From contig CAZUQA010000087.1 of the NCBI GenBank assembly GCA_964622375.1, forward strand, positions 1-62,407: a DNA stretch of 62,407 nucleotides. The letters run 5' to 3'. Origin of the DNA: CAZUQA01 sp964622375 (GTDB lineage: Bacteria; Bacillota_I; Bacilli_A; Erysipelotrichales; Erysipelotrichaceae). The notes beneath the pieces were generated by a model. The model saw nothing but the letters and a program-made list of their open reading frames with translations, was not told the origin of the DNA and searched no databases. The position numbers and the translations under genes were made by a program. How positions within the stretch are numbered: position 1 is the first letter of the stretch; every line of letters starts with the position of its first letter. Below, piece by piece: positions 1-8,315 of this stretch.

Positions 1-701
1 TGGCGGAGTTAAAAGTGGCTGATGCTATCTCGGCAATCTTTGAATTGTTACGACGCCTTAATAAATATATTGATGAAACCCAACCTTGGATACTAGGTAA
101 TGCGGCAGAAAAGAAAGAGCGCTTAAATACCGTTTTATATACTTTACTAGCCGGTCTTAGGTATGCCGCCGTTTTGCTTTCCCCGTTTATTCCGGATACA
201 GCTGCCAGTATCTTAGAACAACTAGGAACTGCCATGAGGGATTACGCTTCACTAAACGAATTTGCTATGTTAGAGTCACCGCTTAAGGTCACGGATCGTC
301 CTCTGATGTTATTTAAAAGAATCGATGGTGAAAAATTGATGGCAGAGTTAAATAAAGACGAAGAAAAGAAAACCGCAAAGGAAAAAATCACTTTTGCGGA
401 GTTCAGTAAGACAGAATTGTGCATTGGACTTGTCCGCAGTTGCGAAAAGCACCCGGATGCTGATAAACTCTTAGTTTCCCAAATTGATATCGGTACTAAA
501 GTAATTCAAGTTGTCAGCGGTATTGCAGACCGTTATACAGCGCAAGAGATGGTGGGCAAGAAACTGATTGTCGTCAGCAATCTTCAAGAAACGAAGATCC
601 GCGGCGTTCTTTCCCAAGGAATGATACTGGTTGGCGAAAACAGTGAAGTTATGGAAGTAATAGAAAGTCAAAAACTCAAAGCCGGAGATGAAGTGCGATG
701 A
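1..701 (+). CDS. metG: Methionyl-tRNA synthetase, C-terminal part (5' end outside window)
   Basis: Roughly the last 233 residues of methionyl-tRNA synthetase, the cytoplasmic enzyme that charges tRNA-Met. The frame is open through the left edge, so the GTG at 15 is internal and the catalytic domain with its HIGH and KMSKS motifs lies outside the window. The visible part starts in the helical anticodon-binding domain (NKYIDETQPW is typical). It ends with a roughly 100-residue OB-fold tRNA-binding domain of the Trbp111/EMAP type (ELCIGLVRSCEKHPDADKL), an appendage found in many but not all bacterial MetRS. The TGA stop overlaps the next ATG in an ATGA, which implies translational coupling with the HAD phosphatase. 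In Bacillus metG is followed directly by tatD; here about 9 kb of other genes intervene. Confidence 0.95.
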   Translation, partial: AELKVADAISAIFELLRRLNKYIDETQPWILGNAAEKKERLNTVLYTLLAGLRYAAVLLSPFIPDTAASILEQLGTAMRDYASLNEFAMLESPLKVTDRPLMLFKRIDGEKLMAELNKDEEKKTAKEKITFAEFSKTELCIGLVRSCEKHPDADKLLVSQIDIGTKVIQVVSGIADRYTAQEMVGKKLIVVSNLQETKIRGVLSQGMILVGENSEVMEVIESQKLKAGDEVR

Positions 702-1522
702 AATATACCGGGATGATAATGGTCGACTTAGATGGTACTCTACTAAAACCCGACTACACTACTTCTGAAGAAGATCGCCAAGCTTTACTGCAGGCTAAGA
801 AACAAGGAAACCTGATTGTTTTGTGCACCGGAAGAAGCGCTTATATGATAATTAAGCGTTTCACGGAATTTCAACTCGATGGCATCATCGATATCATCAT
901 CGGTTGCAACGGTTCACAATATTACGATACTACAAAGGGTGGCGAAGTAGAAATACTGGGCTACATTCCTAAAGCGGCAGTCGCTGAAGTATTGGCATTG
1001 ACCGACAATCGCGAATATGGTATTGCCTGGTATGGTGAACATGAGTTTTACACTAATGAAGCCAATAAACTGATTGCGGATATCAGTGCGCAATTACAGA
1101 TTCCAGCGGTCATTTATCGCAACGATGAGATTCTTGAACATTTTCCGGAAAAATGGCCGAAAGCCGTGATGTTTCTCAACAATCTGGAACAAAGGAGTTT
1201 ACGTGATGTGATAGAAGCCAATAAAACCGTAGCTTTTGATACGGTGTTTTCCAGTCCTTTGTTACTTGAGCTGTTACCTCGCGATGTCAACAAAGGCTCA
1301 GCTTTTGAAATTCTCTGTGCCAGATTTGGTATCGATCCCCAAAATACGATGGCTATCGGCGACGAAGATAATGATGTACCGATGTTGAAAAAGAGTAAAT
1401 TTGGAGTAGCAATGGCCAATGGCACGGAACTAGTAAAAGCTAGTGCCGATTATATTACCGGCAGTCTCCAAGAGCATGGCTTGTCACAGGCTGTCTATAG
1501 GTTTCTAGATCATAGTATTTGA
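698..1522 (+). CDS. Cof-type HAD-superfamily phosphatase
   Basis: Predicted cytosolic Mg-dependent phosphatase of the Cof/YidA branch of the HAD superfamily, 274 residues, the usual length. Motif I is DLDGTLL at residues 10-16, with the two catalytic Asp. Motif II is the TGR at about 46-48, the motif III lysine lies near residue 200, and motif IV is GDEDNDVPML near residue 222. The cap domain between about 85 and 190 is of the C2 type. Family members dephosphorylate sugar phosphates, flavin nucleotides or PLP, and the sequence alone does not identify the substrate. It starts inside the metG stop (ATGA) and is probably cotranscribed with it. A bulged hairpin (about 1544-1576) lies just downstream but has no adjacent T-run. 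Confidence 0.85.
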   Translation: MKYTGMIMVDLDGTLLKPDYTTSEEDRQALLQAKKQGNLIVLCTGRSAYMIIKRFTEFQLDGIIDIIIGCNGSQYYDTTKGGEVEILGYIPKAAVAEVLALTDNREYGIAWYGEHEFYTNEANKLIADISAQLQIPAVIYRNDEILEHFPEKWPKAVMFLNNLEQRSLRDVIEANKTVAFDTVFSSPLLLELLPRDVNKGSAFEILCARFGIDPQNTMAIGDEDNDVPMLKKSKFGVAMANGTELVKASADYITGSLQEHGLSQAVYRFLDHSI

Positions 1523-1616
1523 AATAAACAAATAATAAGTTGATAACTGCCAGCTACCAATGAATCAGAGTAGCGGCAATTATTAATTATTGTAAATAAT
1601 GTTTTTTAATACTGCA

Positions 1617-1646
1617 TTGTTGTAGACTACAAAAAACTTATATAAT
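1617..1646 (+). promoter_or_regulatory. Promoter of the flotillin gene
   Basis: A -35-like TTGTTG (1617-1622), an 18-nt spacer and a perfect TATAAT (1641-1646) precede the strong ribosome site of the flotillin gene. Seen directly in the sequence; not experimentally verified. Confidence 0.6.
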
Positions 1647-1680
1647 ATAGACGGATAATTATATGAAGGAGGTGGTAACC

Positions 1681-3153
1681 ATGTTCGAATTTGATGCAGG
1701 AATTGTTATTAGTCTGGTGGTTGGAACTTTAGTTGTTTTAGTGCTGATAGTTCTGTTTAGTTCTTACAAAAAAGCACGACCGGATGAAGCTTTGATAATC
1801 TCGGGGCTAAGGTCGAAACCCAAGGCGATTGTTGGAAGGTCGGGGTATGCCATACCATTTTTACAACGAGTCGATAGACTCTCCTTGGCTTTAATCCAAA
1901 TTGACGTTAAAGCTAACCGGATTCCTACTTGTGAGTTTATTAACATCAATGTCGATGCGGTTGCCAACGTCCAAGTACCAAATGACAAGGAGTTCATCCA
2001 ATTAGCCGCTTTAAACTTCTTGAATAAGAGAAGCGAGTATGTGCAAGGTATCGTACAACAGGTACTTGAAGGAAACATGCGGGAAATTGTCGGCCAATTA
2101 GAGTTGCGTTCTTTAGTAAATCGCCGTGATGAATTCGCCAGCAAAGTCCAAGAGAATGTTACTGACGATATGGCACGTATCGGGATGAAAGTAATCAACT
2201 TCACGGTGCAGAACTTCACTGATGATCATGATGCCATCAGTAACTTAGGTGTCGACAATCTAACCCAGATATCTAAATCAGCTAAGGTGGCACGAGCCAA
2301 TGCCGAAAGAGACGTCAAAATTGCCGAAGCTGCAGCTTTACAAGAAGCTAATAAAGCCCAGGTTGATAGTGAAAAGATGATTGCCGAACAGAATCGTGAT
2401 TTGGCGATATCGCAATCTAAAGCGAAAACCGAAGCCGATAGTGAAAAAGCGAAGGCGGAAGCTGCTTTTGAGATTCAAAGACAAGTTCAACAACTGACGA
2501 TTAACGAAAATGAAGTCAATGCGGAAACCGCAAAAGCTGAAAAGATGTTGGAGCTGAGAGAAAAAGAAATTGAACTGAAAGTTAAAGAATTAGATGCTTC
2601 AATCAAGAAAAAAGCTGATGCTGATCGTTACGCAATGGAACAAGCCGCTGAAGCAGACAAGCGGAAGAAGATTTTGGAAGCTGAAGCTGCTAAAGAAGCA
2701 CAGATTAGAGCTGCGGAAGGAACCAGAGAAGCGATGATTAAGGAAGCTGAAGGTATCAAAGCCAAAGGTGAAGCCGAAGCTGCCGCTTTACGGGCAAAAC
2801 TTACCGCTCAAGCCGAAGGTATTGAAAAACAAGCTTTGGCGCAAGCCAAGATGCAACAGGCTTCGATTATCGAGATGATCGTCAATCAATTGCCGAGCAT
2901 CGCCAGAGAAATCTCGGCGCCGCTCAACAATGTTGAAAACATCACTATCTATGATCCGGCTGGAACAACTAAACTGGTTGAAGCCGGCACCAGAAATGTG
3001 ACCCAGATTCTCGATCTTGCTAAAGCAACCGGAATTGACTTACAGGCTTTGATCAACAATTATATTGCCAAAGTACCGGCTAACAAAGCTAGCGGAGAAA
3101 AAACGGAAGTTCGTAAAAAAAGACCAACAGCCTTAGAGACTAAAACCGAATAA
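1681..3153 (+). CDS. floT: Flotillin-family membrane scaffold protein
   Basis: Flotillin organises functional membrane microdomains. The protein has an N-terminal hydrophobic segment (about residues 6-24), an SPFH/Band 7 domain (about 30-190), a long Ala/Glu/Lys-rich coiled coil (about 190-400) typical of flotillin, and a polar tail. I start it at ATG 1681 (490 aa), not the in-frame ATG at 1663. AAGGAGG at 1666-1672 sits 8 nt before 1681 and would be destroyed as an SD if 1663 were used. It has its own promoter and terminator and looks monocistronic. The NfeD-type partner (YuaF/FloA neighbour) common beside bacterial flotillins is not adjacent here. Confidence 0.9.
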   Translation: MFEFDAGIVISLVVGTLVVLVLIVLFSSYKKARPDEALIISGLRSKPKAIVGRSGYAIPFLQRVDRLSLALIQIDVKANRIPTCEFININVDAVANVQVPNDKEFIQLAALNFLNKRSEYVQGIVQQVLEGNMREIVGQLELRSLVNRRDEFASKVQENVTDDMARIGMKVINFTVQNFTDDHDAISNLGVDNLTQISKSAKVARANAERDVKIAEAAALQEANKAQVDSEKMIAEQNRDLAISQSKAKTEADSEKAKAEAAFEIQRQVQQLTINENEVNAETAKAEKMLELREKEIELKVKELDASIKKKADADRYAMEQAAEADKRKKILEAEAAKEAQIRAAEGTREAMIKEAEGIKAKGEAEAAALRAKLTAQAEGIEKQALAQAKMQQASIIEMIVNQLPSIAREISAPLNNVENITIYDPAGTTKLVEAGTRNVTQILDLAKATGIDLQALINNYIAKVPANKASGEKTEVRKKRPTALETKTE

Positions 3154-3175
3154 CCAGCAGCCCTTGCTGGTTTTC
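3154..3175 (+). terminator. Rho-independent terminator after flotillin
   Basis: Stem CCAGCA/TGCTGG (3154-3159 with 3165-3170), a 5-nt loop, then TTTTCTTT, starting immediately after the flotillin TAA. Confidence 0.75.
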
Positions 3176-3226
3176 TTTAGCTTTAATCGCCTTAATACTA
3201 TTAGCCAAAAGCTCTGATAAAAAAAT

Positions 3227-3235
3227 TGTTATAAT
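3227..3235 (+). promoter_or_regulatory. Extended -10 promoter of mnmG
   Basis: TGTTATAAT, an extended -10 element (TG, one base, TATAAT 3230-3235) with no convincing -35. Transcription would start near 3242, giving a leader of only about 12 nt before the mnmG ATG at 3254. Confidence 0.55.
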
Positions 3236-3253
3236 ATTAGCGGAATATAGAAT

Positions 3254-5119
3254 ATGGCTCAAATAAAATATGATTATCAAGTAATAGTGGTAGGTGGCGG
3301 GCATGCCGGAATTGAAGCAGCTTTAGCTACCAGTCGTTTAGGGAAAAAGACTCTGCTTGTTACTTTGGATAAAAAGCGAGTAGGCGCCATGCCTTGCAAC
3401 CCTTCAATCGGGGGACCGGCTAAAGGAATAGTTGTCCGGGAGATCGATGCTTTAGGTGGGGAAATGGCTAAAGCTGCCGATAAAACAGCTTTACAATTTA
3501 AGATGCTCAACTTATCTAAAGGACCGGGAGTTCAAGCCTTAAGAGTGCAATCTGATAAGTTAGCTTACAGTAAATACATGCTTGAGGTTTTGGAAAAACA
3601 AAGCAATTTAACTATTGAAGAAGGATTGGTTGAGGCTTTGTTATACAAGAATAATGCCGTCTATGGCGTAAAAACCAAAACCAAAGAGCTTAGTACCAAT
3701 ATTGTAATATTGACTACCGGAACCTATATGAACAGTGCCATCATGGTCTCTTCCGACAAAAAAAGCGGAGGACCGGATGGACAAGAAACTTCAATAAAGC
3801 TTTCAAATTGTTTAAAGGAAATGGGAATCGCGTTGTTACGCTTAAAAACCGGAACCCCAGCCCGCCTTCATACCGCCAGTATCGATTTTTCTAAAACCAG
3901 TATTCAGCCGGGAAGCCGTGATTTCTTTTGTTTTTCCTACCAAACAAAAAAGATCTTAGATTTTGAAAAACAGTTACCATGTTACTTGACCTATACCAAT
4001 GAAAAAACTCACGAAATTATCAGAGAGAATCTGGGACGATCCAGCATGTATTCCGGCGTGGTTACCGGAACCGGAACACGCTATTGTCCGTCAATTGAGG
4101 ATAAAATCGTCCGTTTTGCGGACAAACCCCGCCATCAAATTTTCTTGGAACCGGAAACCGCCGACTTCGCGACCACGTATGTTCAAGGCTTTTCTACTTC
4201 CTTGCCTTACGATGTCCAAGAGGAAATGCTCCACAGTTTACCGGGATTGGAGAATGCGGAAATCGCCAAGTATGCTTACGCTATTGAATATGATGCTATT
4301 GATCCTTTACAATTATTACCTTCTTTAGAGTGTAAACTTTATGAAAATTTGTTTTCTGCCGGACAAATTAACGGAACCAGCGGTTATGAAGAAGCCGGCG
4401 GACAAGGTTTGATGGCAGGCATTAATGCTTGTAGAAAACTGGAGGGGAAAGAAGCTGTAGTTTTAGGCAGAGACCAAGCTTACATTGGGGTATTAATCGA
4501 TGATTTAGTAACTAAAGGAACTAAAGAACCGTATCGCTTATTGACTTCACGAGCCGAGTATCGCTTGTTGTTACGTCACGACAATGCCGATGAAAGACTA
4601 ATAGATATTGGCTATGAAATCGGTTTAGTCAGCGAAGCCGCTCAGCAAAACTATCTGAAAAAACAAGAAGATATTCAAAAAGCGACATTGGAGCTAAAAA
4701 ATATCAAAGCTGATGCGGTAATACAACTCAAGGCGTACTGGCAGGATTTCCCTTGGGAGAGTTCACCACAAGGCCTTTCACTTTACCAAGTGTTAAAAAG
4801 GCCGCATGTGAGTATCAAGGCGCTAAAAGAAATAGTCGCGCTTGATTACCGTGATGAAGTACTAGAGAGCATCGATATCAATCTAAAATATGAAGGGTAT
4901 ATTGTTAAGGCCCAGAAAGAGGCTGAGAAATTACGACAAATGGATGAGTTGAAAATTCCTGGGGATTTTGATTATGCGTCCATCGACCATCTTTCACTGG
5001 AAGCACGACAAAAACTCCTATTAGTCAAACCGCAAACTTTAGGGCAAGCTTCGCGGATCAGTGGTGTTAACCCGGCGGATATTGCTATATTGTTATTGCA
5101 CTTAAAACCTAAATCATGA
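3254..5119 (+). CDS. mnmG: tRNA uridine-5-carboxymethylaminomethyl modification enzyme MnmG (GidA)
   Basis: FAD-dependent subunit of the MnmEG complex that installs the carboxymethylaminomethyl group on U34 of certain tRNAs. Its length (621 aa) is normal. The N-terminal FAD-binding Rossmann motif is VVGGGHAGIEAA (about residues 12-23), followed by the family signature MPCNPSIGGPAKG (about 47-59) and, later, TSGYEEAGGQGLMAG. The C-terminal helical domain that contacts MnmE is present. The SD upstream of 3254 is weak. Its partner mnmE lies about 3.2 kb downstream beyond rsmG and the par genes, whereas in Bacillus mnmE directly precedes mnmG. The gene heads a co-oriented run that continues through rsmG. 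Confidence 0.97.
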   Translation: MAQIKYDYQVIVVGGGHAGIEAALATSRLGKKTLLVTLDKKRVGAMPCNPSIGGPAKGIVVREIDALGGEMAKAADKTALQFKMLNLSKGPGVQALRVQSDKLAYSKYMLEVLEKQSNLTIEEGLVEALLYKNNAVYGVKTKTKELSTNIVILTTGTYMNSAIMVSSDKKSGGPDGQETSIKLSNCLKEMGIALLRLKTGTPARLHTASIDFSKTSIQPGSRDFFCFSYQTKKILDFEKQLPCYLTYTNEKTHEIIRENLGRSSMYSGVVTGTGTRYCPSIEDKIVRFADKPRHQIFLEPETADFATTYVQGFSTSLPYDVQEEMLHSLPGLENAEIAKYAYAIEYDAIDPLQLLPSLECKLYENLFSAGQINGTSGYEEAGGQGLMAGINACRKLEGKEAVVLGRDQAYIGVLIDDLVTKGTKEPYRLLTSRAEYRLLLRHDNADERLIDIGYEIGLVSEAAQQNYLKKQEDIQKATLELKNIKADAVIQLKAYWQDFPWESSPQGLSLYQVLKRPHVSIKALKEIVALDYRDEVLESIDINLKYEGYIVKAQKEAEKLRQMDELKIPGDFDYASIDHLSLEARQKLLLVKPQTLGQASRISGVNPADIAILLLHLKPKS

Positions 5120-5157
5120 AACAAAATTTTATAAGCCGAAAGGGGTATAAATAAGCC

Positions 5158-5853
5158 ATGGAATGTGTTGAATTTTATAGTAATCTAAAAGATGAAAATA
5201 TTAAGCTAAGTGATAAACAATTATTGTTGTTTTCACAGTACTATGATTTTCTGATTAAATCTAATAAAAAGACTAATTTGACCAGCATTACCAACAAACC
5301 CGAAGTATATGCCAAACACTTTTATGATAGTTTAACGCCGTTATTTGATGGCGAGATAAGGGGGGAAGTATTGGATGTCGGTTCCGGTGCCGGCTTTCCC
5401 GGAATACCTGTAAAAATTGTCTGCCCGGAAATCAAGCTCAGTATAATAGACAGTGCAAACAAAAAAATAAAATTTTTAGAAAGTTTACTTAAGGAACTAG
5501 ATTTACCGGATGTTCAATTGATTAATGCACGAGCAGAAGACTATAGTAAGGAGAAAAGAGAATACTTTGATGTAGTATTATCGCGCGCCGTAGCCGAATT
5601 ACCTATACTGTGTGAACTCTGTTTACCCCTAACAAAAGTTGGTGGGGAGTTTTGGGCATTAAAAGGACCTAAAGGCTTAGAAGAATTATCACTTAGTACT
5701 CAGGCAATTGAGCTTTTAGGTGGCGAAGTTAAGGGTGTCTATCACCAACAGTACAGTGGGCAGAAGCGCATTAATATTTGTATCACTAAAGTGAAGAACA
5801 CGCCAAAAACCTATCCTCGTCCTTACAGAGCCATAGTTAATCAACCCCGGTAG
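5158..5853 (+). CDS. rsmG: 16S rRNA (guanine-527-N7) methyltransferase RsmG (GidB)
   Basis: SAM-dependent methyltransferase that modifies G527 of 16S rRNA in the decoding region; loss gives low-level streptomycin resistance in many bacteria. The protein is 231 aa, as usual for the family. The SAM-binding glycine-rich loop is VLDVGSGAGFPG at residues 71-82, followed by the acidic strand-2 residue in the SIIDS stretch; an N-terminal helix bundle (NLTSIT) precedes it. AAAGGGG lies before ATG 5158. The mnmG-rsmG order matches the canonical origin cluster, and the noc-like gene follows 44 bp downstream. Confidence 0.95.
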   Translation: MECVEFYSNLKDENIKLSDKQLLLFSQYYDFLIKSNKKTNLTSITNKPEVYAKHFYDSLTPLFDGEIRGEVLDVGSGAGFPGIPVKIVCPEIKLSIIDSANKKIKFLESLLKELDLPDVQLINARAEDYSKEKREYFDVVLSRAVAELPILCELCLPLTKVGGEFWALKGPKGLEELSLSTQAIELLGGEVKGVYHQQYSGQKRINICITKVKNTPKTYPRPYRAIVNQPR

Positions 5854-5875
5854 TACTGAAATGTTAGGGGCTTTA

Positions 5876-5884
5876 TGATACAAT
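5876..5884 (+). promoter_or_regulatory. Possible extended -10 upstream of noc
   Basis: TGATACAAT (TG, one base, TACAAT 5879-5884) lies 13 nt before the noc ATG. If used, the transcript would have a leader of about 7 nt and no SD. Only a -10 is visible. Confidence 0.3.
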
Positions 5885-5897
5885 AAAACTGCAGTTT

Positions 5898-6659
5898 ATG
5901 ATGAAACTTGAAGATATAAAACTAGAATTAATAATGACCAATCCGGCGCAACCACGCAAGTCTTTTGAGCAAGAAGGAATTGAGGAATTAGCTCAGTCGA
6001 TAAAAGAGAGTGGTTTAATTCAACCGATAATCGTCCGACCTTCAGGGAAGGGATATATGGTAGTAGCCGGCGAAAGAAGACTTAGAGCCATTGAACTATT
6101 GGGGATGGCCAGTATAACCTGCATCATCATCGAAGCGAGCTCATCAGAGAGCGCAAATCTTTCTCTGATAGAGAATATCCAAAGAAGTGACTTAAGTCCT
6201 TTAGAAGAGGCTTTAGCTTACCAAGCATTACTACAAACCCAAAATATCACCCAAGAAGAACTGGCCAAAAGAATCGGCAAATCACAATCTTCCATTGCCA
6301 ATAAATTGCGTTTACTACAGTTAGCACCGGAAGTAAAGGAAGCTATTATCAATAAAGCTATCACCGAAAGACATGGCCGTTGTCTTTTAGGACTCGAACA
6401 AGAAAAGCAGGAAGTTTTATTGCGCAAGATAATAGTGGAAAATCTGACGGTGGCGCAGACCGAACGCTTGATTAAAAAAGGTGAAAATCAAAGAATTATC
6501 ATCAGGAAGGATTTTGTCAGTCGAACTTCGGCAGTGCAGTTAGGAGTAAACACCATCAACGAAGCAATCACCACTGTCAAAAGTGCCGGGATTCCGATTA
6601 AAAGTACCGAGTCAGAAACAGCGAAGTATTATCAGATAGTCATCAGGATCAAGAAGTGA
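5898..6659 (+). CDS. noc: Nucleoid occlusion protein Noc-like (ParB/Spo0J superfamily)
   Basis: ParB-family CTP-dependent DNA-binding protein, 253 aa. It has a ParB nuclease-like/CTPase domain (about residues 1-100, with GERRLRA near residue 57), an HTH region (QEELAKRIGKSQSS, about 115-128) and a C-terminal dimerisation domain. The HTH block SQSSIANKLRLL and ITERHGRCLL resembles Noc, whereas the second paralogue at 7434 has the Spo0J-type KSRVHISNTLRLL and SAGQARPL. Noc inhibits division over the nucleoid by spreading from Noc boxes on a membrane-attached filament. The N-terminal amphipathic membrane anchor of Bacillus Noc is missing: the protein starts at the equivalent of residue 25 or so, and upstream in-frame sequence reaches a stop at 5865 without a good start. 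No SD is visible. The name rests on the HTH comparison from memory. Confidence 0.8.
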   Translation: MMKLEDIKLELIMTNPAQPRKSFEQEGIEELAQSIKESGLIQPIIVRPSGKGYMVVAGERRLRAIELLGMASITCIIIEASSSESANLSLIENIQRSDLSPLEEALAYQALLQTQNITQEELAKRIGKSQSSIANKLRLLQLAPEVKEAIINKAITERHGRCLLGLEQEKQEVLLRKIIVENLTVAQTERLIKKGENQRIIIRKDFVSRTSAVQLGVNTINEAITTVKSAGIPIKSTESETAKYYQIVIRIKK

Positions 6660-6663
6660 GTAT

Positions 6664-7434
6664 ATGGGGAAAATAATAGCCGTAGCTAATCAAAAAGGCG
6701 GAGTCGGAAAAACGACAACCAGTGTCAATCTGGCAGCGGCTTTAGCCTATTTAAATAAACGAGTTTTGTTGATTGATTTTGACCCGCAGGGCAACGCCAG
6801 TACCGGAGTTGGCGTGGTACGCACCAAGAAAACCCCGACAATTAACGATGTGCTGTTTGATGATATTCCGGTTACTGCTGCTATCCAAAAGTTGGATCGT
6901 CCGCCACTGGATATCCTACCGGCAACGGTAGAGTTAGCCGGGGCCAATGTCGGCATGGGGGAATATCGCAAAGGACGGGAAAAGTACCTTAAAACCAAGC
7001 TGGAAACGATTAAAGATGACTATGATTATATTTTTATTGATTGTCCGCCATCCCTGGGCTTATTGAACACCAATGCCTTAACGGCGGCTGACAGCGTCCT
7101 AATACCTATTCAATGTGAATACTATGCTTTGGAAGGCTTAACACAATTGTTGTCGACGATTCGTTATGTTCAGAAATTATTTAATCGCAATGTAAAAATT
7201 GAAGGGGTCGTACTGACGATGTATGATGAGCGAACAAAACTCAGTAACGAAGTGCAACAGGAAGTAAGAAAGTATTTTAAAGAGAAAGTGTATAGCACCA
7301 ACATTAAGCGTAATGTGCGTTTATCCGAAGCACCGAGTTTCGGACAAACCATCTTCGAATATGATCCTAATTCCTCGGCAGCGGAAAGCTATGCCGCTTT
7401 AGCCAAAGAATTTCTCAAGGGAGGTAAGAAATAA
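6664..7434 (+). CDS. parA: Chromosome partitioning ATPase ParA (Soj)
   Basis: Deviant-Walker ATPase that positions ParB-parS complexes and modulates DnaA. It is 256 aa with no N-terminal HTH, as for chromosomal Soj. The Walker A motif is KGGVGKTT at residues 11-18 with the signature lysine, Walker A' is DFDPQGN at about 39-45, and Walker B is YIFIDCPPSLG at about 119-129. It lies 4 nt after noc, and its TAA overlaps the first base of the parB ATG, so noc-parA-parB read as one operon. Confidence 0.95.
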   Translation: MGKIIAVANQKGGVGKTTTSVNLAAALAYLNKRVLLIDFDPQGNASTGVGVVRTKKTPTINDVLFDDIPVTAAIQKLDRPPLDILPATVELAGANVGMGEYRKGREKYLKTKLETIKDDYDYIFIDCPPSLGLLNTNALTAADSVLIPIQCEYYALEGLTQLLSTIRYVQKLFNRNVKIEGVVLTMYDERTKLSNEVQQEVRKYFKEKVYSTNIKRNVRLSEAPSFGQTIFEYDPNSSAAESYAALAKEFLKGGKK

Positions 7435-8285
7435 TGCCAGCTAAGAAAAACAGCTTAGGTAAAGGTTTAGCCAATATCTATGGTGAAGAACTCTACGATG
7501 TAATCAACGAACTGGAAAACAGCGGTTTAGCCAACCAGATTGCCATTGAAAAAATTCGCCCTAACCCTTACCAACCCCGGAAATCATTTAACACTGAAAG
7601 TCTTAAGGAGTTGGCTGAGTCAATTGCCACCCATGGCATCTTTACACCACTATTAGTCAGAGAAGCGGTCAACGGTTATGAACTGATTGCCGGGGAGCGG
7701 CGTTTACGGGCCGCGAAGTTAGCCGGTTTAAGTGAAGTGCCGGCTATTGTTGCAGAGTTCAATGACCAACAGATGATGGAAATCTCCTTGTTGGAGAATA
7801 TTCAAAGAGAAGATTTGAATGCTTTGGAAGAAGCGACAGCTTACGATCGTTTAATTGAAACTTTTAACTACAGCCATGAAGCTTTAGCTGATCGGGTACA
7901 CAAATCACGGGTCCATATCAGTAATACCCTACGTTTATTAAAATTGCCTAAATCAATACAGAAGCTGATTGCGGATGGACATCTCAGTGCCGGTCAGGCT
8001 AGGCCGCTGATTACTTTAGAAAACAAAAGTGACATCGAGAGTTTAGCGCAAAAGATAGTCTTGGAAAATCTCAGCGTGCGCCAAGTGGAAGCTTTGGTTG
8101 CTTCCTATGGTAAAACCTCAGTTAAGAAAAATCCTAAAAGAAAGGATTACATGTTAGCTGAAGAACTCTTAAGCAAGAAACTTCAGACTTCCGTCAGTAT
8201 CGCTGCCAAGAAAATTGTTATTAAATTCCGTGATAATGCTGATCTCAATCGCATCTTGGAAGAACTTGATTGTTTGGAGGATTAA
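7434..8285 (+). CDS. parB: Chromosome partitioning protein ParB (Spo0J)
   Basis: ParB CTPase clamp that loads at parS and organises the origin region together with ParA. It is 283 aa. A short basic N-terminal tail (KKNSLGKGL) is followed by a ParB/Srx-like CTP domain (PNPYQPRKSF near residue 42, GERRLRAAKLAG near 86), a central HTH (HEALADRVHKSRVHISNTLRLLK is split over about 143-165) and a C-terminal dimerisation domain. A good SD (GGGAGG) precedes ATG 7434, which overlaps the parA stop by one base. It is followed directly by a terminator and then mnmE. I found no perfect parS palindrome in the window by eye. Confidence 0.95.
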   Translation: MPAKKNSLGKGLANIYGEELYDVINELENSGLANQIAIEKIRPNPYQPRKSFNTESLKELAESIATHGIFTPLLVREAVNGYELIAGERRLRAAKLAGLSEVPAIVAEFNDQQMMEISLLENIQREDLNALEEATAYDRLIETFNYSHEALADRVHKSRVHISNTLRLLKLPKSIQKLIADGHLSAGQARPLITLENKSDIESLAQKIVLENLSVRQVEALVASYGKTSVKKNPKRKDYMLAEELLSKKLQTSVSIAAKKIVIKFRDNADLNRILEELDCLED

Positions 8286-8309
8286 GATATCACCGGTTGA
8301 TATCTTTTT
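8284..8309 (+). terminator. Intrinsic terminator between parB and mnmE
   Basis: Nine-bp stem AAGATATCA/TGATATCTT (8284-8292 with 8298-8306), loop CCGGT, then a T-run to 8309. It begins in the parB stop codon and ends only 6 nt before the mnmE ATG, leaving no room for an SD. Confidence 0.75.
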
Positions 8310-8315
8310 AATAAC

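Noticed and set aside
1663..1680. Earlier ATG for the flotillin gene
   Set aside because: It would place the strong SD (AAGGAGG) inside the coding region; the SD is perfectly spaced for 1681.
5893..5908. AGTTTATGATGAAACT over the noc start, looks like a parS half-matched palindrome
   Set aside because: Only 10 of 16 positions match the parS consensus and the central bases differ; probably codon coincidence.
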